A DNA stretch of 64,000 nucleotides from Paracoccus solventivorans (GCF_900142875.1 NZ_FRCK01000004.1:185068-249067); one strand, 5' to 3'; shown: positions 19,472-29,464, counted from the first letter of the stretch. Notes: generated by a model from the letters alone, not told the origin. A program made the numbers and translations.

Positions 19472-19803
19472 TCGTCCCCCTCTGCGCCGGGGGTCAGGCC
19501 AAGTGCTTCCATCCCCGATTCCAGATGGTCGGCCAGCTGCGGCTCTCCCAGCAGGTAGTCCTCGGTGGGGGTAGTCTTTTCGTTGCGGGCGGTGTCGATT
19601 GCCTCGGCCAGATCCGAGGCGTCGAAAGTGCCGCGTCCGATCCACATCACCGCTGTCAGTTCGGCCTGTTCGTCCTCGGTCAGGCCGGCGATGAAATCGC
19701 GCAGCTCATAGGCGCTGCGGCTGCCGCTGCCGTCGGTGCCGAAATCATACTCGCGCGCGCGGAGGATGACGAAGGCGATCTTGTCGGCGCTCAGTTCGAA
19801 CAT
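19456..19803 (-). CDS. DUF3775 domain protein
   Basis: The 115-residue protein fits DUF3775 in length and motifs: an N-terminal DKIAFVILRAREYD, then ELRDFIAGLTEDEQAELTAVMWIGRG, and a C-terminal TEDYLLGEPQLADHLESGME. Family function is not established; members are common in alphaproteobacteria as small acidic cytosolic proteins. The ATG at 19803 follows a GAGAGGAC ribosome binding site. A near-identical copy of its last ~35 codons lies just downstream (19169-19280) as a remnant of a tandem duplication. It is 46 bases from the end of mutL, in the same direction. Confidence 0.8.
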   Translation of the reverse strand: MFELSADKIAFVILRAREYDFGTDGSGSRSAYELRDFIAGLTEDEQAELTAVMWIGRGTFDASDLAEAIDTARNEKTTPTEDYLLGEPQLADHLESGMEALGLTPGAEGDELLRM

Positions 19804-19849
19804 GGCTGTCCTCTCTTTCGGCGCATTGTTGCCCGGGGTCGCGCGCCGG

Positions 19850-21682
19850 TCAATCCTTGCGGCCGAACAGCCGCTCGATATCCGAGAGCTTCAGTTCCAC
19901 CCAGGTCGGGCGGCCGTGGTTGCACTGGCCCGAGCGCGGCGTCCGCTCCATCTCGCGCAGAAGCGCGTTCATTTCCTGGGCATTCAGGCTGCGCCCCGAC
20001 CGGACCGAGCCGTGGCAGGCCATCGAGGACAGCACCGCATCCAGCCGCCCCTGCAGTCGGTCCGAGGCGCCGGCATCGGCCAGATCGTCGGCGATGTCGC
20101 GCAGCAGCGCTGCGACATCAAGCCGCCCCAGCGCGGCGGGGATTTCCCGCACCACTACGCAGCCGGGGCCGAACGCCTCGACCACCAGCCCCAGCCGGTC
20201 GAGCTCTGCCGCCATGGCCAGCAGCCGCTCGGCACCCCCGCCAAGCTCGACGATCTCGGGGATCAGCAGTGCCTGGCTGGGGATGCGGGCGGCGGCGGCG
20301 GCCTGGGCCTTCAGCCGCTCATAGACCAGCCGCTCATGCGCGGCGTGCTGGTCGACGATCACGATGCCGTCGGCGGTCTGTGCGATGATCCAGTTTTCAT
20401 GCAGCTGCGCGCGGGCGGCACCCAGCGGCGCGTCGGTCGGCGCGGCGGCAAGTTCGACACGCGCGGCGGCGGGGAACACCGGCACGGCCTCGGGCCAGGC
20501 GGCGGGCGCCTCGGCAAGCCCCGGCGCCGCGTCGGGCAAGGGGGCCAGCGGCGCCTGCGCCTGCCAGGCGGCCAAGCTGGCGGCGGGCGAGGGGTGCGGT
20601 TCCGGCCGGAACGCCGCCAGCGTCGCCGCGCCGCCGGTGGACGAGGATCGGTGCCCGGCCGCGGCCAGCGCATGGCGCAGGCTGGCCACCACCAGCCCGC
20701 GTGCGGCGTCGGGTTCACGGAACCGCACCTCGGCCTTGGCGGGATGCACGTTCACATCGACCCCCTGCGGGTCGCAATCGACGAACAGCACCGCCGCCGG
20801 GTGCCGCCCCTGCGGCAGCACGTCGAAATACCCCGCCCGCAGCGCCCCGGTCAGCAGCTTGTCGCGCACCGGGCGCCCGTTGACGTAAAGATGCTGCGCC
20901 ACCGCCGCGCCGCGCGAATAGGTGGGCAGCGCCGCCAGCCCGGTCAGGCGCAGCCCGTCGCGGCTTGCGTCGATGGGAATGGCGTTTTCGATGAACTCGC
21001 GCCCCATCACCCGGGCGATGCGGGCCGAGAGCGCGTCGAACAGCTCGCCCTGTTCGGCATCGGCGCGAAACAGGACGCGGGCGTCGTCCTCGTCGGTCAG
21101 GGTAAAGGCGACGGCGGGTTCGGCCATCGACAGCCGGCGCACCACCTCGGCGATGGCCTGGGTTTCGGCGCGGTCGCCGCGCAGGAACCGCAGCCGGGCG
21201 GGGGTGGCAAAGAACAGGTCGCGCAGCTCGACCACGGTGCCGCGGTTGCCGGCGGCCGGGCGCACGGCGCCGATCCGCCCGCCCTCGACGGTGATCCGCG
21301 CCGCATCCGTCCCCGCCGCGCGGCTGGTGATCGACAGCCGCGCCACCGCGCCGAGGCTGGGCAGCGCCTCGCCCCGGAAGCCGAAGCTGCGGATGTCGAG
21401 CAGGTCCGAGCCGTCGATCTTCGAGGTCGCGTGCCGGGCCAGCGCCAGCGGCAGGTCCTCGGGCGCCATGCCGCAGCCGTCGTCGCTGACCCGGATCAAT
21501 CGCTTGCCGCCGCCCGCGATGGCGATGTCGATGCGCGTGGCCCCGGCGTCGAGCGCGTTCTCCACCAGCTCCTTGACGGCCGAGGCGGGGCGTTCGACCA
21601 CCTCTCCGGCCGCGATGCGATTGGCGGTGGCTTCGTCCAGCTGCCGGATCCGGGGCCGGATATTGAGGTCGTGGCGGGTCAT
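19850..21682 (-). CDS. mutL: DNA mismatch repair protein MutL
   Basis: MutL couples mismatch recognition by MutS to strand removal. The 610-residue product has the GHKL ATPase motifs ([30 protein letters not shown]), the transducer domain with [12 protein letters not shown], a long Pro/Ala-rich linker (about 350-430) and the C-terminal dimer domain. The C-terminal domain contains [12 protein letters not shown], matching the DQHA(X)2E(X)4E metal-binding endonuclease motif, as expected where MutH is absent. The ATG at 21682 gives the typical [15 protein letters not shown] start; the frame stays open further upstream to 21817 without supporting features. Confidence 0.96.
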   Translation of the reverse strand: MTRHDLNIRPRIRQLDEATANRIAAGEVVERPASAVKELVENALDAGATRIDIAIAGGGKRLIRVSDDGCGMAPEDLPLALARHATSKIDGSDLLDIRSFGFRGEALPSLGAVARLSITSRAAGTDAARITVEGGRIGAVRPAAGNRGTVVELRDLFFATPARLRFLRGDRAETQAIAEVVRRLSMAEPAVAFTLTDEDDARVLFRADAEQGELFDALSARIARVMGREFIENAIPIDASRDGLRLTGLAALPTYSRGAAVAQHLYVNGRPVRDKLLTGALRAGYFDVLPQGRHPAAVLFVDCDPQGVDVNVHPAKAEVRFREPDAARGLVVASLRHALAAAGHRSSSTGGAATLAAFRPEPHPSPAASLAAWQAQAPLAPLPDAAPGLAEAPAAWPEAVPVFPAAARVELAAAPTDAPLGAARAQLHENWIIAQTADGIVIVDQHAAHERLVYERLKAQAAAAARIPSQALLIPEIVELGGGAERLLAMAAELDRLGLVVEAFGPGCVVVREIPAALGRLDVAALLRDIADDLADAGASDRLQGRLDAVLSSMACHGSVRSGRSLNAQEMNALLREMERTPRSGQCNHGRPTWVELKLSDIERLFGRKD

Positions 21683-21804
21683 GCCCCCAGATATAGCAGG
21701 GGCGGCGAAGCAGCGGAAATGATTCTGTTCATCCCGGCGGAAATGTGGAACAGGCGGCGGGGACGGGCGTTGAGCCCACAGCAAATGCAGGACTGGATCC
21801 CGCC

Positions 21805-21978
21805 ATGAAGATCGCAAGCATGATTATCGTCGTTGCAACCCTGGCGCTGGCCGCCTGCGGTCCCAACGCCGCCACCCGCGCCACCACCGGCGCGGCGACC
21901 GGCGCGGTGGTCGCGGGCCCGGTCGGCGCGGTCGCCGGCGCCGCCATTGGCGGCAGCGGCGCGGTCAAGGTGCAATAG
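21805..21978 (+). CDS. Small glycine-zipper lipoprotein
   Basis: The 57-residue product starts [19 protein letters not shown], a signal peptide with a clear lipobox (LAAC, lipid-modified cysteine at about 18). It is followed by a Gly/Ala-rich segment ([20 protein letters not shown]) of the glycine-zipper type found in small envelope proteins. It should be anchored in the membrane facing the periplasm. It stands alone between mutL and the M16 genes. The role is unknown; such proteins are often confused with entericidin- or YMGG-type families. Confidence 0.7.
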   Translation: MKIASMIIVVATLALAACGPNAATRATTGAATGAVVAGPVGAVAGAAIGGSGAVKVQ

Positions 21979-22055
21979 GACCCGTTGTCGTAACGAGTAC
22001 GGCCCCTAGAGGGGTTTCACGGACGCCGCCCCCGGCCGGGGCGGCGTTCTGCATT

Positions 22056-23390
22056 TCACGGCGCCGCTGCGGTGCTGTCGATGCCAGAGGGGCGGCCGAC
22101 CAGCACGAACTCCAGCGCCTTTGGGTCCAGCATCCGCTGCGCGACGCGGTGCACGTCCTCGGCGGTGACCGCGCGCACCCGGTCGTTGCGGGTGTTGATG
22201 TAATCCGGCGGCATGTCCATCAGCTGCATCCCGGTCAGGATCCCCGAAATGCGGCGGTTGCCGTCGAAGCGCAGCGGGTATTCGCCGGTCAGATAGGTCT
22301 TGGCGTCGGCGAGCTCCTGCTCGGTCACGCCGTCGCGAATCGTGCCCCAGATCTCGCGCACAAGCGCCACCGCCTCGGCGGTGCGGTCGTTGGCGGTGGC
22401 CATGCCGCCGCCCCAGCTGTCGCCCAGCACCTGGTTGGACAGGCTGGTGCCGACGCCATAGGTCAGCCCGCGCTTTTCCCGGATCTCGTCCATCAGCCGC
22501 GACGAAAACCCGCCGCCGCCGAGGATATGGTTCAGCACCACCGCCGCGAAGTAATCCGGGTCGTCCAGCGGCAGCCCGGCCTGGGCAAAGCGCACCACCG
22601 TCTGCGGGCTGTCCCAGTCGATCACCGTGGTGGCGCCGGACAGCTGCAGCTGCGGGCGGGGGGGCAGGGGCGCGGTGGCCTGCGCCGGCAGAGCGCCCAG
22701 GATGCGGTCCAGCAGCAGCCCCAGCGATTGCGCGTCGATGTCGCCCGCGGCCGACACGATCACCCGGTCGCGCGCGATCACGCTGGCATGGGCCTGGGCC
22801 AGATCGTCGCGGGTCAGCGCCGAAACCGAGTCGGCGGTGCCGGTCAGGGGCGAGCCATAAGGGTGGTCGCCCCACATGCGCTTGGCCATCTCGATCGCGG
22901 CGATGCTGCCGGGGTCGCTGTCCTGCGAGCGGATCACCGACAGCGCCTGCGCGCGCACCCGATCCACCGCATCCGCGTCGAAACGGGGCCGGGCCAGTGC
23001 GTCGGCCAGCAGATCGGCGGCGGCGTTGCGGTTTTCGGTCAGGGTGCGAAAGCCGACCATCACCGCATCGTCCGAGACGTCGAAGGCGGCCGAGGCAGCC
23101 AGCGCCTCCATCGCCTCGGCATAGGCCACGGCGTCGCGCTCGCCCGCGCCCTCTTCCAGCAGCGCGGTCATCAGGTGGACGGCGCCGCGCTTGCCCGGCG
23201 CATCGACCGAGGCGCCGCCGCGGAAGGCGATCTCGAGGGCGACGAAGGGGATCGAGTGGTCCTCGACCAGCCAAGCCTTGATGCCCTGGGGCGAGGTGAC
23301 CTGCTGGATGTCGATGGCGCGCGCGGGCAGCGCGGCCAGCAACAGCACGGACAGCGACAGCGAAAAGGCGGCAAGGGCGCGGCGGATCAT
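22056..23390 (-). CDS. M16-family peptidase homologue, non-catalytic type
   Basis: The 444-residue secreted protein (signal peptide ending near ALPARA) has the M16 fold, but where the zinc motif HxxEH should stand it reads RGAVHLMTALLEEG. It keeps the downstream partner motif FSSRLMDEIREKRGLTYGVG typical of the C-terminal M16 domain. It is therefore probably the inactive subunit that forms a clam-shell dimer with the active M16 protein encoded just upstream; their coding regions overlap by 4 bases. The pair should work in the periplasm on small peptides or unfolded proteins. Confidence 0.9.
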   Translation of the reverse strand: MIRRALAAFSLSLSVLLLAALPARAIDIQQVTSPQGIKAWLVEDHSIPFVALEIAFRGGASVDAPGKRGAVHLMTALLEEGAGERDAVAYAEAMEALAASAAFDVSDDAVMVGFRTLTENRNAAADLLADALARPRFDADAVDRVRAQALSVIRSQDSDPGSIAAIEMAKRMWGDHPYGSPLTGTADSVSALTRDDLAQAHASVIARDRVIVSAAGDIDAQSLGLLLDRILGALPAQATAPLPPRPQLQLSGATTVIDWDSPQTVVRFAQAGLPLDDPDYFAAVVLNHILGGGGFSSRLMDEIREKRGLTYGVGTSLSNQVLGDSWGGGMATANDRTAEAVALVREIWGTIRDGVTEQELADAKTYLTGEYPLRFDGNRRISGILTGMQLMDMPPDYINTRNDRVRAVTAEDVHRVAQRMLDPKALEFVLVGRPSGIDSTAAAP

Positions 23391-24802
23391 TGCAGCTGCT
23401 CCGGTTCGGCGGCGGTGTCGATCGGGTCGGTGGTGGTGGCCGGTGGGGTTTCGGGGGCCTCGGCCGCTGCGGTTTCAGAGGGTGCGGCGGGTTTCAGCAG
23501 GCTGGTCACTCCGGCGCGCTCGCCCAGGGCCAGCTCGGCGGCGGCGCGCACATCCTCGGCGGTGACGGCGGCCAGCAGCTCGGGCCAGTCGTTCACGTCC
23601 TCGATGCCCAAGCCGATCGACAGCCCCTGCCCGTAATCATAGGCCCGACCATGCGCCGAATCGCGCTGATAGATGCGGGCGGCGCGCAGCTGCGTCTTGA
23701 CCCGCTCCAGCTGCGCCGGGTCCGGGCCGTCGCGCCGGAAATCCTCCAGCGCCTGCAACAGCGCGGATTCCGCCGCGGCATCGTCGCTGCCGGGAGGATA
23801 GGCCATGCTGACGCTGAAGGTGGTCGGGTCCACGCTCAGCCCGTCATAGCCGGCGCCCACCCACAGCGCCTTGCCGGTCAGCACCAGCCGCTGCCCCAGG
23901 TAGGAGGTCTGCGGAGAGCCCGCCAGCAGCTCGGCCAGCACGCTCAGCGCTGCGGCGGTGGTCTGGTCGCCGGGGTTTCGTTCCGGCACGATGACGCTGC
24001 GCGACAGCACCGGCTGCGGCACGCGCGGGTCGCTCATCTCCATCCGCCGCTCGGCCCGCTGGACGGGCTCCTGCGGGCGCGGGGCGCGGGTCGCGCCCTC
24101 TTTCGGCGGGATCTTGCCGTAATGGGTCTGCGCCAGCTGCCGCACCTGGTCGGCGGTCACGTCGCCGGCGACCACCAGCACCGCCGCATTCGGGGCGTAG
24201 TGGCGGTCGTACCAGTCCAGCGCATCCTCGCGCGTCAGGTCCACCATCTCCTGCCGCCAGCCGATCACCGGGCGGCCGTAGGGGTGGTTGTAGAACTGCA
24301 CGGCCGAGCGTTCCTCGCCGAACAGCGCGCGGGGGTCGCTGTCGGTGCGCTGCGCGCGTTCTTCCAGCACCACCTGCCGTTCCGCCTGCCAGTCATCCTC
24401 GCCGATGCGCAGGTTCTCCATGCGGTCGGCCTCCATCCCCATCACCAGGTCGAGCCGGTCCGAGGCGATGCGCTGGAAATAGGCGGTGTAGTCGTAGCTG
24501 GTGAAGGCGTTGTCCATACCGCCGTTGGCGGTGACGGTGCGCGACAGCTCGCCCGCGGCCAGCCTGTCGGTGCCCTTGAACATCAGGTGTTCAAGGTAAT
24601 GCGCCAGCCCCGATTTGCCCGGCTGCTCGTCGGCCGAGCCGATGCGGTACCAGACCATCTGCACGACCACCGGGGCGCGGTGATCCTCGATCACCACCGC
24701 CTGCATGCCGTTGTTGAGGGTGAAATGAGAGACGCCCGGCGGCATCTCGGCCAGCGCGGGACTGGCGGCGGTGGCAAGCAAAACGGCAAGTGTGCGGCGC
24801 AT
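23387..24802 (-). CDS. M16-family zinc metallopeptidase, catalytic subunit
   Basis: The 471-residue protein has a short signal peptide (cleavage near SPALAE) and the full inverted zinc motif HYLEH at residues 68-72, in SGLAHYLEHLMFKGT. A further acidic region (WQAERQVVLEERAQRTDS) supplies the third zinc ligand glutamate. The C-terminus ends in a Pro/Ala/Thr/Glu-rich tail. It is translated just before the inactive M16 homologue, with a 4-base overlap. Equivalent pairs are widespread in alphaproteobacteria and resemble mitochondrial processing peptidase subunits; substrates are usually unknown. Confidence 0.93.
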   Translation of the reverse strand: MRRTLAVLLATAASPALAEMPPGVSHFTLNNGMQAVVIEDHRAPVVVQMVWYRIGSADEQPGKSGLAHYLEHLMFKGTDRLAAGELSRTVTANGGMDNAFTSYDYTAYFQRIASDRLDLVMGMEADRMENLRIGEDDWQAERQVVLEERAQRTDSDPRALFGEERSAVQFYNHPYGRPVIGWRQEMVDLTREDALDWYDRHYAPNAAVLVVAGDVTADQVRQLAQTHYGKIPPKEGATRAPRPQEPVQRAERRMEMSDPRVPQPVLSRSVIVPERNPGDQTTAAALSVLAELLAGSPQTSYLGQRLVLTGKALWVGAGYDGLSVDPTTFSVSMAYPPGSDDAAAESALLQALEDFRRDGPDPAQLERVKTQLRAARIYQRDSAHGRAYDYGQGLSIGLGIEDVNDWPELLAAVTAEDVRAAAELALGERAGVTSLLKPAAPSETAAAEAPETPPATTTDPIDTAAEPEQLQ

Positions 24803-24900
24803 CGAAGGGCTCCGGTCTTTCGCGGGGTGGCGAGAGGTTGGCCGCTGGACGCCCCGGGCGCAAGCCGCCCGCGGTCAAGCCGTGGTGAGCGGACGGGGCG

Positions 24901-25031
24901 TCTTTGGTGCGAAAATATCCCGGGGGTGCGGGGGCAGCGCCCCCGTTGCGGCGCATCCACCCTCCGTCACCGCCGGAACGGGGGGCTTTCCGCCCCCCGC
25001 ACCCCCCGGAGGATATTTTCACACCAAAGAC
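24901..25031. repeat. Dispersed intergenic repeat B, large inverted pair
   Basis: TCTTTGGTGCGAAAATATCC at 24901-24920 is repeated in reverse complement as GGATATTTTCACACCAAAGA at 25011-25030. Next to each arm lies a G-run/C-run (GTGCGGGG and its complement) and internal GGGGC/GCCCC hairpins. The spacer encodes nothing I recognise. Related single copies occur at 32176, 52108, 59438 and 62808. It lies downstream of the YrbL-like gene and upstream of the M16 pair, so it may terminate one transcript. Confidence 0.8.
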
Positions 25032-25046
25032 AGAGAGCCGGGCGCG

Positions 25047-25673
25047 CTATGGAAGCGGAATATCCAGCGTCTCGACAATGCGCGCCTGAACCTTGCGGAC
25101 ATGGCGGGCGCTGATCCTGGATGACATCGCTCGTACCGGAATCAGAAGCTTTTCGCCGATTCCGTCCACCAGGACGAATTCGGGGCGATCGTTGCGTGAT
25201 TCCGTGTACATCAGCCCGGCTGCATTCACCTCGCCGAATACGACATGCAGCCGGACGCAGTCATCGAAGAATCTGACAAGCGCCCGCAGATGTTTGTCCT
25301 CGAGCCCGGGACCCGTTGCCAGATTATGCAGGGTCCAGCATTTCCCATCCGGCGCAATCACCTTTTCCGTGATCAGCCCAAGGCCTTCGGTGGTGCCGAT
25401 CAAGCCCGAGGGGGTTTCGATGGGAAAGCTGAACTGCCCGGATCCGCGCGTCGATTTGCAGAGCTGGAGATATTGCAGCAGGTGACGGCGGAACTGGCGG
25501 TACGCACCCTGAAACAGGGCGCGCCGCCGTGGTCCTTGACTGGCAAAGCCTCCGTCATCTGCGACAAGTTCGGGGCGGATTGTCTTGATGACCTTATGCG
25601 GGTCATGTGGGTGCTGATAGACGTTCTTGATGGTCCCCTGACCAATCCGCACACAGCTTTCCACAGAAAGCAT
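25047..25673 (-). CDS. YrbL-like (PhoP-network) kinase-fold protein
   Basis: The 208-residue protein resembles the YrbL family: an N-terminal GQGTIKNVYQHPHDPHKVIK segment that looks like a protein-kinase glycine loop and lysine, then YLQLCKSTRGSGQFSFP and GLGLITEKVI, and a C-terminal FVLVDGIGEK in place of a kinase DFG. E. coli YrbL is a PhoP-regulated protein of unknown activity; many homologues sit with glycan or LPS genes. This gene stands alone, with lower G+C than its neighbours and a repeat-B inverted pair just downstream, so it may be acquired. AGGCGGGA precedes the ATG. Confidence 0.75.
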   Translation of the reverse strand: MLSVESCVRIGQGTIKNVYQHPHDPHKVIKTIRPELVADDGGFASQGPRRRALFQGAYRQFRRHLLQYLQLCKSTRGSGQFSFPIETPSGLIGTTEGLGLITEKVIAPDGKCWTLHNLATGPGLEDKHLRALVRFFDDCVRLHVVFGEVNAAGLMYTESRNDRPEFVLVDGIGEKLLIPVRAMSSRISARHVRKVQARIVETLDIPLP

Positions 25674-25797
25674 TCCCGCCTCGAAACGTAATTCCGTGAT
25701 AGTCTTAGTTCCTTACCAAGGCGGAAAGCACAGTCGGACTTATCTGCGATAGAGGACGCTGCAGTGCACTTCTACGCAGCCCAGGCGCCGAGCCGCC

Positions 25798-26313
25798 TCA
25801 GCGGGCCGAGCCGGGCGGAGGGGCGCTGGGGGTCTGGGCGCCGCTGCGGCGCCAGCGTTCGTTTTCGGCCCAGCTGTCCAGCGATTGCCGGTCGTAGACG
25901 CGGTAATAGGCGTTGGCGCCGGCGATGGCTTCCATCACGCGGCGGCGGTTGCGGCCGCGGAAGGCCTCGTCCTCGGCGGCGGTGACCTCGCGGATGTCGG
26001 GCTGGATGCCGGCGCGCCCGGCATGGGCGATCAGCGCCGCGTCGGCGGCGCCGATTCCCTGCGCGGCCAGATGCCCCGGATTGCCGCCAAGCGCGGCGAT
26101 GGCGTCGCCCTTGGGGTTGGGGTCGGTGATGTTGCTGCCGCCGGGGGTCGGCGTCGGCAGCTCGGCCAGATCGGGGGGCATTTCCAGCGATCTTGTGGGG
26201 ACGATGGCGAATTCCTCGGGGCCGTCGCCGGATTTGCCCAGATGCATCAGCCGGCCGTCGCCGCCACAGGCGGCCAGCGTCAGCATGGAGAGAGTCAACA
26301 GAACAGCCCGCAT
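25798..26313 (-). CDS. DUF3035 lipoprotein, BamF-like BAM complex subunit
   Basis: The 171-residue lipoprotein has a signal peptide with lipobox LAACG (cysteine at about 16). It continues with [19 protein letters not shown], the pattern of DUF3035, reported as BamF in alphaproteobacterial outer-membrane beta-barrel assembly complexes. The C-terminal half has an [12 protein letters not shown] region and an [12 protein letters not shown] helix. It follows lspA by 30 bases on the same strand; the enzyme that trims lipoprotein signal peptides is thus expressed with a lipoprotein. Confidence 0.82.
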   Translation of the reverse strand: MRAVLLTLSMLTLAACGGDGRLMHLGKSGDGPEEFAIVPTRSLEMPPDLAELPTPTPGGSNITDPNPKGDAIAALGGNPGHLAAQGIGAADAALIAHAGRAGIQPDIREVTAAEDEAFRGRNRRRVMEAIAGANAYYRVYDRQSLDSWAENERWRRSGAQTPSAPPPGSAR

Positions 26314-26343
26314 CGCACCACCAGTCAGAGCGTTGCCCCGCTT

Positions 26344-27108
26344 CTAGCGCGTCTTGCGGGCGCCGTCACGGGTCTTGTCGCTCTTGGGCTTCGCGGCGGC
26401 GGTGCGCGGCTTTTGGGCCTTGCCGGCGGGCTTGCCCTTGCCGCCCGCCGCGCCGGACGACGGCCCGGGCTGCAGCACCAGCCCGATCGCCCCGGCGAAG
26501 ATCGCGATGTCGGCCACGTTGAAGCTGTAGGGGTTGCGCCAGTCGGGCAGCGACATGTTCAGGAAATCGGCGACCGCGCCATAGACCATGCGATCGATCA
26601 CGTTCCCCAGCGCGCCGCCGATCAGCAGCCCGGCCGCGATCTGCGCCAGCCGCCCCGGCCGCACCCGCACCAGCCACACCGCCACCCAGACGCAGATCAC
26701 CAGCGCCACCGCGATCAGCACCAGCCGCATTACCTCGACGTCCGAGCTGAACAGCCCGAAGTTCACCCCCTGGTTCCACGCCATGCGCAGGTTCAGCCAC
26801 GGGTCGAGGACGTCGATCGCCTGCACTTGCTTGAGGTTGAGCAGCTGCACCACGATCCATTTGCTCAGCTGGTCCAGCGCCAGCACCGCCACCGCGACCC
26901 AGGCCGCCCAGCCCAAGCCCGGTTTCGGCGGCGGGGCGGGCTTGCGGCGGCGCCTGGGCGCAGCGGGCTTGCCGTCCGCTGCTGCCGCGGGCTTGCGCGG
27001 CGCGGGGGCAGCAGCGCCGGGGGCCGGGGGCGCGGGCTTTGCCGGGGCGGGCGCCGGGTCTGGCCCGGGGGTGGGCCCAGAGCTGGGGATGTCGTCGCTG
27101 TGGCTCAT
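26344..27108 (-). CDS. lspA: Lipoprotein signal peptidase (signal peptidase II), extended
   Basis: LspA cleaves signal peptides from diacylated prolipoproteins in the inner membrane. The core (about residues 65-222) has four hydrophobic segments and both catalytic aspartates in [15 protein letters not shown] and FNVADIAIF. The protein is 254 residues, against about 160 in most bacteria: a ~60-residue Pro/Ala/Lys-rich N-terminal extension and a ~35-residue Lys-rich tail flank the core. The start at 27108 overlaps the purH stop (TGATG), which supports the long form, though a start inside the extension cannot be excluded. Confidence 0.93.
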   Translation of the reverse strand: MSHSDDIPSSGPTPGPDPAPAPAKPAPPAPGAAAPAPRKPAAAADGKPAAPRRRRKPAPPPKPGLGWAAWVAVAVLALDQLSKWIVVQLLNLKQVQAIDVLDPWLNLRMAWNQGVNFGLFSSDVEVMRLVLIAVALVICVWVAVWLVRVRPGRLAQIAAGLLIGGALGNVIDRMVYGAVADFLNMSLPDWRNPYSFNVADIAIFAGAIGLVLQPGPSSGAAGGKGKPAGKAQKPRTAAAKPKSDKTRDGARKTR

Positions 27109-28697
27109 CAGTGGCGGAAGTGGCGCTGTCCGGTAAACACCATGGCAAGGCCCAGCCGGTCGGCGGCCGCGATCACCTCGTCATCGCGCATCGAGCCGCC
27201 GGGCTGGATCACCGCGCGGGCACCGGCGGCGGCCAGCGCCTCGATCCCGTCGGCAAAGGGGAAGAACGCGTCCGAGGCCACTGCGGCGCCCTCGGTCAGC
27301 GGTGCCGAAAGGCCAAGCGCCTCGGCCATGTCCTCGGACTTGCGCCGGCCGATGCGGGTGGAATCGACCCGGCTCATTTGGCCGGCGCCGATGCCGACGG
27401 TGGCAAGGTCGCGGGCATAGACGATGGCGTTGGATTTCACGTGCTTGGCGACGGTCCAGGCGAACATCAGGTCGGCCAGTTCCGCCTCGGTCGGCTGGCG
27501 CTGGGTCACCACCCGCAGGTCGGCGCGGGTCACATGGCCGTTGTCGCGGTCCTGCACCAGGAAACCGCCGGCCACCTGCCGGAAGGTCAGCCCGCCGGCG
27601 CGCGCATCGGGCAGGCCGCCGGTGGTCAGCAGGCGCAGGTTCTTCTTGGCGGCAAAGACGGCGCGGGCGGCGTCGTCCGCGTCGGGGGCGATCACCACCT
27701 CGGTGAAGATCTCGGTGATGGCGCGGGCGGTGGCTTCGTCCAGGGTCCGGTTCAGCGCGATGATCCCGCCAAAGGCCGAGGTGCGGTCGCAGTCGAAGGC
27801 GCGGCGATAGGCCGATTCCAGCGTGTCCGCGCGGGCCACGCCGCAGGGGTTGGCGTGCTTGATGATCGTGACCGCCGGGCCCTCGGCCGGATCGAACTCG
27901 GCCACCAGCTCGAAGGCGGCGTCGGTGTCGTTGATGTTGTTGTAGGACAGTTCCTTGCCTTGCCACTGCCGGGCGGTTGCGACGCCCGCGCGGTCCGAGC
28001 CGTCGGTATAGAAGGCCGCCGACTGGTGCGGGTTCTCGCCATAGCGCAGCGGCTGCGCCAGCGTTCCGGCAAAGGCGCGGCGGCGGGGCGTGGTCTCGCC
28101 GATGGCGCCGGCCATCCAGCTGCTGACCGCGGCGTCATAGGCGGCGGTGCGGGCATAGGCCGCCTGTGCCATGCGCTGGCGGAAGGGCAGGGTGGTGGCG
28201 CCGTCGTTTGCGTCCAGTTCCGCCAGCAGCGCGGCGTAGTCCTGCACGTCGACGATGGTGGTCACATAGGCGTGGTTCTTGGCCGCGGCGCGGATCATCG
28301 CCGGGCCGCCGATGTCGATATTCTCGATGCAGTCGTCATAGGCCGCGCCCTTGGCCACCGTCGCCTCGAACGGATAGAGGTTCACCGCCAGCAGGTCGAT
28401 GGCGCCAATGCCGTGGGTTTCCATCGCAGCGCGGTGCTCGGGGTTGTCGCGCAGCGCCAACAGCCCGCCGTGCACCGCCGGGTGCAGGGTCTTGACGCGG
28501 CCGTCCATCATTTCCGGGAAGCCGGTGACCTCGGCCACGTCGCGGACCTCCAGCCCGGCCTCGCGCAGGGTCTTGGCGGTGCCGCCGGTGGACAGAAGCT
28601 CGACCCCGCGGGCGGCCAGAGCGCGGGCGAAATCGACCAGCCCCTCCTTGTCCGAAACGGAAATCAATGCGCGGCGCAGCAGGATGCGGTCGGTCAT
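27108..28697 (-). CDS. purH: Bifunctional AICAR transformylase / IMP cyclohydrolase
   Basis: PurH carries out the last two steps of IMP synthesis. The 529-residue protein has the N-terminal cyclohydrolase domain ([52 protein letters not shown]) and the C-terminal transformylase domain with [29 protein letters not shown] and [14 protein letters not shown]. Near the end, [17 protein letters not shown] is intact. The start at 28697 gives [13 protein letters not shown]. lspA follows with a 1-base overlap. Confidence 0.97.
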   Translation of the reverse strand: MTDRILLRRALISVSDKEGLVDFARALAARGVELLSTGGTAKTLREAGLEVRDVAEVTGFPEMMDGRVKTLHPAVHGGLLALRDNPEHRAAMETHGIGAIDLLAVNLYPFEATVAKGAAYDDCIENIDIGGPAMIRAAAKNHAYVTTIVDVQDYAALLAELDANDGATTLPFRQRMAQAAYARTAAYDAAVSSWMAGAIGETTPRRRAFAGTLAQPLRYGENPHQSAAFYTDGSDRAGVATARQWQGKELSYNNINDTDAAFELVAEFDPAEGPAVTIIKHANPCGVARADTLESAYRRAFDCDRTSAFGGIIALNRTLDEATARAITEIFTEVVIAPDADDAARAVFAAKKNLRLLTTGGLPDARAGGLTFRQVAGGFLVQDRDNGHVTRADLRVVTQRQPTEAELADLMFAWTVAKHVKSNAIVYARDLATVGIGAGQMSRVDSTRIGRRKSEDMAEALGLSAPLTEGAAVASDAFFPFADGIEALAAAGARAVIQPGGSMRDDEVIAAADRLGLAMVFTGQRHFRH

Positions 28698-28830
28698 GGC
28701 GGGCCTTCGGATGGCAACTGGGTTGCGCCGTTTCCTAGCCGCTGCACCGCCGACAGTCCAGCGCGCGCACTTTCCCTTGCGCGCCGGGCAGGGCAGATTG
28801 CGCGGACAACCGCAGCCAAAGGATGCGCGC

Positions 28831-29454
28831 ATGATCTGGGACACGCTGGCCAATATTCCCGCGCCGCAGCTGGCGGCCTTTGTCACCGGCGGGCTGGTGC
28901 TGAATGCGGCGCCGGGGCAGGACGTGATGTTCGCCACCGCCGCCGGGATCCAGGGCGGGCCGCGCGACGGGACGCTGGCGGGCTTGGGCGTGGGGCTGGG
29001 GGTGCTGGTCCATGTCGGGCTGAGCGTGCTGGGGCTGGGGGCGCTGATCGCCGCCCATCCCGAGGCGCTGGCGGCGATCCGCTGGGCGGGGGCGGGGTAT
29101 CTGCTGCTGCTGGCCTGGCGGGCCTGGAATGCGCCGCCGCCCGACCCGGGGCGCAAGCCCCTCCGCCGCGGCGACGTGGTGCGGCGGGGGTTTCTGTCCA
29201 ACCTGCTCAACCCCAAGCCGGTGCTGTTCCTGCTGGCCTTCCTGCCGCAGTTCACTAGCCCGGCCTATGGCCCGGTCTGGCAGCAGCTGGCCGGGCTGGG
29301 CGCGTTCTTTGCCGCCACTGGGACGCTGGTCACCATGGGCTATGGCGCGGCGGCGGGCTGGCTTGGGTTGCGGCTGGCCGGGCGGCTGGGGCTGCTCAAC
29401 CGCATCGCGGCGGTGATGTTCGCGGGGCTGGCGGTGCGGCTGGTGGCCCGGTAA
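28831..29454 (+). CDS. LysE-family amino acid exporter
   Basis: The 207-residue membrane protein matches the LysE/RhtB exporters: [20 protein letters not shown] at the N-terminus, about six hydrophobic helices, and the loop [27 protein letters not shown] lies upstream of the ATG at 28831. It is divergent from purH with a 133-base gap. The pseudouridine synthase gene follows after 10 bases. The substrate is probably an amino acid or homoserine-lactone-like molecule, but cannot be fixed from sequence. Confidence 0.9.
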   Translation: MIWDTLANIPAPQLAAFVTGGLVLNAAPGQDVMFATAAGIQGGPRDGTLAGLGVGLGVLVHVGLSVLGLGALIAAHPEALAAIRWAGAGYLLLLAWRAWNAPPPDPGRKPLRRGDVVRRGFLSNLLNPKPVLFLLAFLPQFTSPAYGPVWQQLAGLGAFFAATGTLVTMGYGAAAGWLGLRLAGRLGLLNRIAAVMFAGLAVRLVAR

Positions 29455-29464
29455 TCCGGCTGGC

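Noticed and set aside
24803..25046. Large inverted repeat read as an insertion sequence end pair
   Set aside because: Fewer than 130 bases between arms, no transposase frame and no target-site duplication seen; related single copies elsewhere indicate a dispersed repeat.
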